Assembly: GCA_029937205.1 (NCBI GenBank)
Contig: JAPYQV010000141.1
Coordinates: 1-7,095 of the forward strand
Reading direction: 5' to 3'
Length of the DNA stretch: 7,095 bases
From: Alphaproteobacteria bacterium
GTDB taxonomy: Bacteria > Pseudomonadota > Alphaproteobacteria > UBA828
Below the pieces are notes generated by a model. It was not told the DNA's origin. It was given only the letters and a program-made list of their open reading frames with translations, and did no database searches. Each line of letters starts with the position of its first letter. Positions within the stretch are counted from its first letter, which is position 1. Below are positions 1 to 5,754 of this stretch, piece after piece. A program made the position numbers and the translations under genes.

Positions 1-399
1 GTCATCATCGGCGACGTGCTGTTCTTCCTGCCGTTTATGGTGTTCGCCGGTTTCCTGGCCATGGAGGCGGTGCAGAATTACGTCTTCGAAGTGTGCGACG
101 ACCTCGGTGCGCGCACCGTGCGCAGCTTCAAAGACGTGATCATGCCGCTCGCCGCGCCGGGAATATTTGCCGGCGGCGTGTTCATATTCGTCAACGCGCT
201 CGGCGTCGCGTTGGTGCCCACCATCCTGGGCGGTCCCGGCGCCGTCAATGCCGGGCTGATCGTCAATCAGGCCATTACCGCGCTCGACTTCCCCTTGGCC
301 ATGGCGATCGGCGCCATCATGATCCTGACACTAATTCTCCTGCTCTATATCGGCCACCGCCTGTTCGATCTGGGCAAAATCCTAAAACCCATAAGCTGA
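1..399 (+). CDS. ABC transporter permease, PotB-like (3' end only)
   Basis: This is the C-terminal 132 residues of an inner-membrane permease of the spermidine/putrescine-type (PotB/PotC, binding-protein-dependent) ABC family; the start lies before the window. The frame is open from base 1 and ends at TGA 397-399. Hydrophobic stretches at window residues 1-20, about 51-73 and 92-120 fit membrane helices. Between the first two lies an EAA-type cytoplasmic loop (residues 22-55) with Glu30, the conserved Gly36 and an 'IMPLAAPGI' ending, which is the part that docks on the ATPase. The second permease begins 6 bases after the stop, so the two are surely one operon and probably form a heterodimeric channel. 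Substrate is not readable; this family also serves polyamines, opines and other small solutes. The GTG at 16 is internal to the gene and not its start. Confidence 0.9.
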   Translation, partial: VIIGDVLFFLPFMVFAGFLAMEAVQNYVFEVCDDLGARTVRSFKDVIMPLAAPGIFAGGVFIFVNALGVALVPTILGGPGAVNAGLIVNQAITALDFPLAMAIGAIMILTLILLLYIGHRLFDLGKILKPIS

Positions 400-405
400 C
401 GAATC

Positions 406-1296
406 ATGGTCGACGGATACACAAATATTTGGGCCTACCGGGCGAAATGGCTGTACCTGTTCATCGTCGTCGGCGCGCTGATGACACCGGTGTTCTATGT
501 CATCTACATTTCATTCAACGAGCACGGCTTCGGCGCCCGAATGTATGAGTTCACCTTCGACTGGTACGCCGTGGTGCTCGGCGACATCATGCTGGTGTCG
601 TCGCTCAAATGGACCGCCTATCTCGCCGTGGCGTCGGTCGCCACCGCCGTCCCCATGGGCTTGGTGGCGGCGCTCTATTTTAAGAAAACCCGGCGTAAGG
701 TCCTTTTCGTGACCCTGATGCTGCTGCCTTTGTTCGTTCCCGCCGACATCATGGCGTCGAGCCTGCTCGTTTATTTCAAGCAATTGAACGGCATCTTCCA
801 ATCGCTCAGCGAGGCGCTCGATGTGGATTGGTTTTCGACCTGGTTCGAGCTCGGCTTCACAACCGCCCTGATCGGCCAGATTCTTTATACCGTGCCTTAT
901 GCGTTTATCGTCATTCTCATCACCATGTCGCGTTACCGCGAACAGCAGACAGAAGCCGCGCGGGGCTGTGGCGCCAGCGCCTGGCAGGCGTTCTGGCAGG
1001 TTGAGTTCCCGCAAATTCGGGTCGGCATTTTCAGCGCCTGCGCCTTCGTCGCCATATTATCTTTCAATGAAGCGCCACGCACGGCGATGCTGAAGGGCGG
1101 CTTCGACACGTTTTCGAATGTCCTGGTCGCGCAAATGCTGAATGTCGGCATGTCGGAGGAATCATACGCCATGGCCGGTACCATGAGCATTGTCTCCATT
1201 GTCGTCATCGGCTCGATCCTGATCTATACCATGGCCAATGCCGGACGGCTGGAGCGCAAGTCGCGCGCCATTGCAGAACCAGAGATGTCGGCCTGA
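406..1296 (+). CDS. ABC transporter permease, PotC-like
   Basis: A complete 296-residue inner-membrane permease, close to the usual 260-300 residues of the PotC family. About six hydrophobic segments can be seen, near residues 16-36, 68-91, 99-125, 150-173, 207-221 and 258-278. The EAA loop lies at residues 183-204 (EAARGCGASAW, then FPQI), between helices four and five as expected, and contacts the ATPase. The start is the ATG six bases after the preceding permease stop; its ribosome-binding site is weak (GACGA), so translation is probably coupled to the upstream gene. Its TGA overlaps the ATPase ATG in a TGATG junction. It is inferred to form the channel together with the first permease. 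Family assignment is secure; the transported compound is unknown. Confidence 0.93.
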   Translation: MVDGYTNIWAYRAKWLYLFIVVGALMTPVFYVIYISFNEHGFGARMYEFTFDWYAVVLGDIMLVSSLKWTAYLAVASVATAVPMGLVAALYFKKTRRKVLFVTLMLLPLFVPADIMASSLLVYFKQLNGIFQSLSEALDVDWFSTWFELGFTTALIGQILYTVPYAFIVILITMSRYREQQTEAARGCGASAWQAFWQVEFPQIRVGIFSACAFVAILSFNEAPRTAMLKGGFDTFSNVLVAQMLNVGMSEESYAMAGTMSIVSIVVIGSILIYTMANAGRLERKSRAIAEPEMSA

Positions 1297-2402
1297 TGGT
1301 GAACGCAGCGGACAGCGCCGTCGAGGTCATCGATTTGGCGAAAAACTATGGCCCGGTGAGGGCGCTCCGATCGATTAATCTCACGGTCGAAAGCGGCCAA
1401 TATTATGCGCTCTTGGGGCCGAGCGGCGGCGGTAAGACAACGTTGCTGCGGCTGATCGGCGGGTTCATCAAACCGAGCGGCGGGCGCATCCTCCTGCACG
1501 GTCACGACGTTAACGGGCTGGCGCCCAACCATCGCCCGACCACCATGGTGTTTCAAAGTTTCGCGTTGTTTCCCCACATGTCGGTCGAGAAAAACATCGC
1601 TTACGGCCTGAAACTCCAGAGGCTGCCAAAGTCGGAGATTCGCGAGAAGACCGGTGCCATGCTCGAGCTGGTCGGCCTGGCGGGCTACAATTCGCGCATG
1701 CCGCATGAGCTCTCGGGCGGCCAGCAACAGCGCGTTCAACTCGCCCGTTCGCTGGTTCTCGAAAGCGATATTCTGCTGCTCGATGAGCCCCTCGCCTCGC
1801 TCGATGCCAAGCTTCGCAAGGAAATGTGCCTCGAGCTAAAGCGTATCCAGGAGAAGGTTGGCATCACCTTTATTCATGTCACCCACAATCAGGAAGAAGC
1901 GATGACCGTCGCCGATCGGATCGCCATCATCGCCGGCGGCGACTTGATCGAGGAAGGCACACCGCGCGACATCTATGAGCGGCCGGTAGAGCGTTTCACC
2001 GCGGAATTTATCGGCGAGAACAGCCTGCTTGACGGTCGCGTCGCCAGCGCGAACGGCGACCGTGTGAGCGTCGATCTGGGTTTCGCTAAGATCGAGGCGC
2101 CGGCCGGCAATATATCGCCGGCCGCGGGCGCCGCCGTCACGCTTTCGGTCCGCTCCGAATTGCTACGGTTGATCGTGCCCGGCGGCGAATTGGGCGGAGC
2201 CATGCAAACCATCCCGGCGACCTATGTCGAAGAAATTTACCTTGGCCTCACCACTTCCCACCTGGTCACACTGCCGAATGGCGATGAAATGGCGGTGCGG
2301 CATCTTTCCGAGGGCCAGAGCGCGCACTTCCACCCCGGCCAGGACATCAGGATTGGCTGGCACATGGTTGACGCCCGCCTCCACCGGACACAAACAGAAT
2401 AG
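1296..2402 (+). CDS. ABC transporter ATP-binding protein, PotA-like
   Basis: A cytoplasmic ATPase of 368 residues that drives import through the two permeases. All nucleotide-binding motifs are present: Walker A GPSGGGKTT at 41-49 (with Gly where Cys is common), Q-loop Gln87, signature LSGGQ at 139-143, Walker B ILLLDEP at 159-165 with Glu164, D-loop SLD at 168-170 and H-loop His197. After about residue 240 comes a C-terminal extension matching the TOBE-type regulatory domain of PotA/MalK-class ATPases, so length and architecture are normal. The ATG overlaps the permease TGA by one base, which implies translational coupling and matched stoichiometry. The gene ends with TAG, 13 bases before the SDR start. 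The family is certain; polyamine specificity should not be assumed from similarity to PotA. Confidence 0.95.
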   Translation: MVNAADSAVEVIDLAKNYGPVRALRSINLTVESGQYYALLGPSGGGKTTLLRLIGGFIKPSGGRILLHGHDVNGLAPNHRPTTMVFQSFALFPHMSVEKNIAYGLKLQRLPKSEIREKTGAMLELVGLAGYNSRMPHELSGGQQQRVQLARSLVLESDILLLDEPLASLDAKLRKEMCLELKRIQEKVGITFIHVTHNQEEAMTVADRIAIIAGGDLIEEGTPRDIYERPVERFTAEFIGENSLLDGRVASANGDRVSVDLGFAKIEAPAGNISPAAGAAVTLSVRSELLRLIVPGGELGGAMQTIPATYVEEIYLGLTTSHLVTLPNGDEMAVRHLSEGQSAHFHPGQDIRIGWHMVDARLHRTQTE

Positions 2403-2407
2403 AAGAG
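2401..2407 (+). promoter_or_regulatory. Ribosome-binding site of the SDR gene
   Basis: AGAAGAG lies 8 bases before the ATG at 2416 and overlaps the ATPase stop codon. It decides the SDR start: the frame stays open upstream to an ATG at 2224, but that part lies inside the ATPase gene and has no comparable site. Confidence 0.6.
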
Positions 2408-2415
2408 ATTTCAGC

Positions 2416-3276
2416 ATGAACCAAAACCGCACATCGAACGCCTTGGACAAACCCGTCGCCATGGTGGTCGGCGCCACCTCCAAGTGGCAGTCGGATGGCC
2501 GCAATACCAAGCTGGTGCACGGCCAAGCTCTGGACGATAGCCACATGCCGGTCGGCATGCGCTGGGGCATCGGCGGCGCCGTTGCCCAGAAGTTCGCGCG
2601 CGAGGGATTCTTCGTCGTGCTGACAAGCCGCGCGAAGGCCAACGCCGCCGCATTGGAAGCGGCCATCCGCGAACAGGGCGGTGCGTGCATGACCGTCGAG
2701 CTCGATCTGGTTTCGCACCAATCGATCACGGATGCGTTCGCCACAATTCGGCGCGACGCCGGCGACCCGGACGTTCTGGTTTATAACGCAGGCTATCTCG
2801 AAGGCCGCGACCTTCCGCCCGGGAAAGAACTGCTCGAACACATCCCGGTGGAGATGTTCGAAACCGCACAGCATATTGCCAGCCGGGGACCCTTTCTGAT
2901 CGCCAAGGAAGCACTGCCGGCCATGCGCAAGAAAGGCGAAGGATCGTTCCTCATCTCCAACAACGCCAAGTCGCTGCGCGGCAGCAAGCGGCTGACGGGA
3001 GAGTCGCTTTACTACCCCAGGGTCCTGATGCGCACGTTGGCGCAGGTGCTCACCGAGGAATATTCCGAGCATGGCGTGCACGTGGCCAATGTGGTGATCG
3101 ACGGTCTTATCGATTCGCCCGGAACCCGGTCTCTGCCCCTCGCCGAGGAGCACCCCGACAGATTGATCAACCCGATCAAAATCGCCGAGGCGTTTTATTA
3201 TCTGCACACACAGGATCGGTCGTGCTGGACGCACGAGTTACAGCTGACGCCGTTTTCCACAAAGCCGAGTTACTGA
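2416..3276 (+). CDS. Atypical short-chain dehydrogenase/reductase (SDR) with split glycine motif
   Basis: A 286-residue Rossmann-fold protein of the SDR superfamily. Strand one and the first half of the glycine motif are at residues 14-22 (VAMVVGATS); the second half, WGIGGAVAQKFAREG, is at 50-64. About 27 residues (23-49) separate halves that are normally contiguous (GASSGIG). Other SDR marks are ELDL at 95-98, the VYNAG motif at 122-126 and a VIDGLID segment at 227-233 leading to the C-terminus. The classical YxxxK is absent: the region reads SLYYPRVLMR (197-206), with Arg202 at the usual Lys place and Tyr199/Tyr200 shifted. It may use another residue pair, such as Tyr199 with Arg206 (FabI-like spacing), or not be a standard oxidoreductase. 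It is the fourth cistron of the transporter operon, 13 bases after the ATPase. The superfamily call is firm; substrate and activity are unknown. Confidence 0.85.
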   Translation: MNQNRTSNALDKPVAMVVGATSKWQSDGRNTKLVHGQALDDSHMPVGMRWGIGGAVAQKFAREGFFVVLTSRAKANAAALEAAIREQGGACMTVELDLVSHQSITDAFATIRRDAGDPDVLVYNAGYLEGRDLPPGKELLEHIPVEMFETAQHIASRGPFLIAKEALPAMRKKGEGSFLISNNAKSLRGSKRLTGESLYYPRVLMRTLAQVLTEEYSEHGVHVANVVIDGLIDSPGTRSLPLAEEHPDRLINPIKIAEAFYYLHTQDRSCWTHELQLTPFSTKPSY

Positions 3277-3320
3277 TACCGCGTTACGTGACGGAGCCGC
3301 GTTCGCGTAAATGACTTAAG
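3277..3320. other. Short convergent intergenic spacer
   Basis: These 44 bases separate the stop codons of the converging SDR and monooxygenase genes. They hold two copies of CCGCGTT (3279-3285 and 3297-3303), a weak 5-base dyad TTACG/CGTAA (3284-3288 and 3306-3310) and, at the right edge, the palindrome ACTTAAGT (3314-3321). No strong GC stem followed by a T-run is seen, so no intrinsic terminator is called. Confidence 0.5.
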
Positions 3321-4679
3321 TTACCCGCGCCGATAGGCAGCGGCGGCGTGGCTCTCCGGTAATAGCTTTCGACCGAAAATCTTTTCACGCAGCGTGCCCG
3401 GTGTGTATTCGCTTTGCACCAGTCCACGGCGGCGCAACACCGGCACGACACCGTCGATGAAATCGGCGAAGGTTCCCGGCGTGACGGCGTAGACGATATT
3501 GAAGCCATCGACGCCGGCCTCGTGCCACGCTTCAAACGTATCGGCGATCTGTTCCGGCGTGCCCGTTAAAAAACGCCCCGAGGAGCGCTTTCGCACGAGA
3601 TCGCGAAAGGTCAACGACTTGTCCGGTGCCGAATCGATCAGCCCCTTGATGATGCCTTGCATGGCATTTATTTCGAGCGAATCAAGCGGGACGTCGAGAT
3701 CGATGACACCGAGATCAACGCCGATCGTGCCACTCATATGGGCAATACCACCCTCAACGCTGCCCTGTTCGATATATTCCGCTTCCTTGGCTTTCGCCTC
3801 CGCTTCCGTGCCGCCGACCACCGGGGTGACACCTTGAAAGAAGAGAATGTCTTCCCCCTGGCGCCCCTGGCGTACGGCGCGGGCGCGAATATCCTCGATG
3901 ATGCTGGTCGTATCGCGAAGATTGCGCAGCGAGGCATAGATGAACACGCACTCTGCATGTTTGGCCGCGAACTCCCGCCCGCGGTCCGACGAGCCGGCCT
4001 GAAACAGCAGCGGCGTACGCTGCGGCGAGGGCTCACAGAGGTGCGGCCCGGCAACCTGGTAATACTTACCGGAATGATTGATCGGATGGATTTTGGCCGG
4101 ATCGGCATAAATGCCGCGTGCCGTGTCGCTGAGCACCGCATCGTCCTCCCAGCTGCCCTCCCAGAGCTTGTAAGTGACATCGAGATATTCTTCGGCGCGG
4201 GCGTAGCGCTCGTCATGCGGCGGCAGCCCGTCATAGCCCAAATTCGTGCCGGCATTGGGCAAATACGATGTCACCACGTTCCAGGCGAGCCTGCCTTGGG
4301 TCAGATGGTCCAGCGTCGAAGCCTGACGGGCGAAGGTGAACGGCAATGCCTGGAGGACCGAACTCGTAAAAGCAAAGCCAAGATGCTCTGTGGCGTGGGC
4401 CATGGCCGGGATGAGCATCATCGGGTCATTGACCGGTATTTGCATCGCCTCGGCGATCGAGGTTTCGGCGCTGCCGCGGTAATTGTCATAGGTGCCGATC
4501 ACGTCGGCCAGAAACAGCGCGTCAAAGCCGCCCTTTTCGAGCAGCTGGGCCAGCTCAATCCACGGCTCAAGCCGGTTGAACTCAAGTTGACGCGTATCGG
4601 GGCGCGTCCACAGGCCGTGCTGAATATGGGAGACGCAGTTCATCGAGAACGCGTTCAAATGGATGCGCTTTTGTGGCAC
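3321..4679 (-). CDS. NtaA/SnaA/DszA-family FMN-dependent monooxygenase (luciferase-like)
   Basis: A 452-residue cytosolic flavin-dependent monooxygenase of the bacterial luciferase-like superfamily, in the subgroup of nitrilotriacetate monooxygenase A, pristinamycin SnaA and DszA. These use FMNH2 from a separate reductase and O2 to oxidise C-N or C-S bonds or related centres. Diagnostic segments are LNAFSMNC near the N-terminus (8-15), GRLAWNVVTS at 129-138, the FMN-binding QAGSSDRGREFAAKHAECVF at 227-246, GTPEQIAD at 373-380 and the C-terminal pattern DGFNIVY...DFIDGVVPVLRRRG...TLRE. Length is normal. The start is GTG, chosen because a perfect AGGAGG lies 6 bases before it and the N-terminus matches the family. 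It follows the dioxygenase on the same strand after 75 bases, so the two probably share a transcript. No flavin reductase partner is in the window. The substrate is unknown. Confidence 0.92.
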   Translation of the reverse strand: MPQKRIHLNAFSMNCVSHIQHGLWTRPDTRQLEFNRLEPWIELAQLLEKGGFDALFLADVIGTYDNYRGSAETSIAEAMQIPVNDPMMLIPAMAHATEHLGFAFTSSVLQALPFTFARQASTLDHLTQGRLAWNVVTSYLPNAGTNLGYDGLPPHDERYARAEEYLDVTYKLWEGSWEDDAVLSDTARGIYADPAKIHPINHSGKYYQVAGPHLCEPSPQRTPLLFQAGSSDRGREFAAKHAECVFIYASLRNLRDTTSIIEDIRARAVRQGRQGEDILFFQGVTPVVGGTEAEAKAKEAEYIEQGSVEGGIAHMSGTIGVDLGVIDLDVPLDSLEINAMQGIIKGLIDSAPDKSLTFRDLVRKRSSGRFLTGTPEQIADTFEAWHEAGVDGFNIVYAVTPGTFADFIDGVVPVLRRRGLVQSEYTPGTLREKIFGRKLLPESHAAAAYRRG

Positions 4680-4685
4680 GCGAAA

Positions 4686-4691
4686 CCTCCT
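4686..4691 (-). promoter_or_regulatory. Shine-Dalgarno site of the FMN monooxygenase gene
   Basis: On the minus strand this reads AGGAGG, the full consensus, with 6 bases to the GTG at 4679-4677. It fixes the GTG as the start rather than the in-frame ATG at codon 13. Confidence 0.85.
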
Positions 4692-4754
4692 GTCGATTCG
4701 TGGCTCACAGGATACTCAGTTGGGCGCCGCTGGTGCCAGGGATAATCGGGGTGC

Positions 4755-5618
4755 CTAGAGCATCGCAGCCATGGGGTTGCGCCGCCCGGCATGGGCGGGC
4801 GGCGGATCGGGCAGCCAATCGGCATCAAGCCAGAGGCGAAGCAAGTGCCGCCGCCGGCCTTTCTCAGGCCAATCCTCATATTCGTCGCGCGCGTGCAGCA
4901 CCCGGTAATTGTTCAGGATCAATGCCTCACCGGAGTCCAGAGTATAGGTGATCAGCAAATCGGGATCGCTGGCGCAACGGTCGAAATAATCGAGCGCGGC
5001 GATTGAGTTGCCGGCAAGCTTTGTGCCGTTTACCGCTGCGGCACGCTCGATAAACGGCCGGTAATAGATGCAGCTCAGGCCGCCCGGTCCGTCGATCAGA
5101 ATGGGAATGACATCGCGGCTGCGCCCGCCGCCCGGCGTCTTCTCATCCGGCATGAAGAAAGCAAAACCGGCCTCCAATACAGGTAAAAATTCCGGCCGCT
5201 TGTTTTCTATCTCTTGCCGTATGGTGTTGGCGCTGACCAGCCGGTTGGTGCCACCGACGCGCGCCGGGCGTAAACAGAGAAGAATGATCAGCGGCGGCGG
5301 ATCGGTATGGGGATGCAATTCTCCCGGCGAGCGGTAGCCGCGATCGTCGAACGCGTCTTCGTCGGAGAAATCGGCGATCTCAACCAGCGTTTCCTGCGCC
5401 GCGTTTTGCGGTAACAGCCGCCCCAGGGCTTGGCCAAAGCGCAGCAGGCAAGCGCCCGCGTCGGCGCTCTCGGCCGCAATACCGCGCACCAACGCAAACC
5501 CCGCGCCATCGCGCAGCTCCGATTTGATGCGGAATAAATCATCGGCCGAATAAAATGGCAGGCCCCGGCTTTCCATGCCCCGGCGGCGCCAGGCCTTCGG
5601 CGCGAGATCGCGGCTCAT
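4755..5618 (-). CDS. TauD/TfdA-family Fe(II)/2-oxoglutarate-dependent dioxygenase
   Basis: A 287-residue cytosolic non-haem iron oxygenase that couples 2-oxoglutarate decarboxylation to substrate hydroxylation, often breaking a C-N, C-O or C-S bond. The iron triad is visible: His104 and Asp106 in HPHTDPPP, and distal His242 in NNYRVLHARDEYEDW. The 2-oxoglutarate-binding arginine lies in RRRHLLRLWL (Arg257 or Arg261). Other family-like segments are GFALVRG at 40-46 and LLCLRPARVGGTNRLVSA at 113-130. The ATG at 5618 was chosen because AAAGGA sits 6 bases before it; the frame stays open 57 codons further, but that part is basic, unlike the family, and crosses the divergent regulatory region. From memory, close relatives are some 40 residues longer at the N-terminus, so this one may be short. 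It is the first gene of the minus-strand pair. Substrate unknown. Confidence 0.9.
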   Translation of the reverse strand: MSRDLAPKAWRRRGMESRGLPFYSADDLFRIKSELRDGAGFALVRGIAAESADAGACLLRFGQALGRLLPQNAAQETLVEIADFSDEDAFDDRGYRSPGELHPHTDPPPLIILLCLRPARVGGTNRLVSANTIRQEIENKRPEFLPVLEAGFAFFMPDEKTPGGGRSRDVIPILIDGPGGLSCIYYRPFIERAAAVNGTKLAGNSIAALDYFDRCASDPDLLITYTLDSGEALILNNYRVLHARDEYEDWPEKGRRRHLLRLWLDADWLPDPPPAHAGRRNPMAAML

Positions 5619-5624
5619 GGGGAT

Positions 5625-5630
5625 TCCTTT
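5625..5630 (-). promoter_or_regulatory. Ribosome-binding site of the dioxygenase gene
   Basis: On the minus strand this reads AAAGGA, 6 bases before the ATG at 5618-5616. It supports this start over the longer in-frame extension to 5789. Confidence 0.7.
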
Positions 5631-5735
5631 TTCAATTATTCCACCACGCCACAGGATGCGCCTATGGGGAATGATAGCAATTTGTTTATTCCGGGCGGAA
5701 ATGGTCACATGGCAGAATGAATAGCGGCCAGGCGC

Positions 5736-5741
5736 GGGGAG
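5736..5741 (+). promoter_or_regulatory. Ribosome-binding site of the HyuA-type gene
   Basis: GGGGAG lies 7 bases before the ATG at 5749 and 9 bases before the GTG at 5751. Its good position shows where translation should begin, which makes the TGA directly after that ATG noteworthy. Confidence 0.6.
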
Positions 5742-5754
5742 CGATAAAATGTGA

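Larger units (their letters stand above)
5619..5748. promoter_or_regulatory. Divergent intergenic region with candidate operator dyads
   Basis: About 130 bases separate the divergent dioxygenase and HyuA-type genes and must hold the promoters of both. It is richer in A and T than its surroundings around 5631-5690. Two dyads are seen: GGAAT at 5668-5672 paired with ATTCC at 5688-5692 (15-base centre), and TTCCG-GG-CGGAA at 5689-5700. A related ATTATTCC lies at 5635-5642. These could bind a regulator acting on both genes, but no regulator gene is in the window. No convincing -35/-10 pair could be assigned on either strand. Confidence 0.4.

Noticed and set aside
1416..1442. ATPase Walker A with Gly in place of the common Cys (GPSGGGKTT)
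   Set aside because: It still fits GxxGxGK(S/T), and this position varies among functional ABC ATPases.
2224..2415. In-frame 5' extension of the SDR gene by 64 codons
   Set aside because: It lies wholly inside the ATPase gene, lacks SDR features, and the ATG at 2416 has its own ribosome-binding site.
2347..3234. Open frame of 295 codons on the minus strand opposite the SDR
   Set aside because: Its product shows no recognisable domain and it overlaps the ATPase end and the SDR; it is a composition effect.
3279..3321. Possible bidirectional terminator between the converging genes
   Set aside because: The best stem is 5 base pairs with a 17-base loop and has no T-run, which is too weak to call.
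4710..4740. Hairpin-like GGCGCC/GGTGCC pair between the dioxygenase and monooxygenase genes
   Set aside because: On the transcribed minus strand the six-base arms hold an A-C mismatch around a 3-base loop and no T-run follows, so neither a terminator nor an attenuator is supported.
3657..4745. Open frame of 362 codons on the plus strand opposite the FMN monooxygenase
   Set aside because: It is the antisense of a well-supported gene, rich in Arg, with no family motif or ribosome-binding site. Long antisense frames are expected in GC-rich genes.
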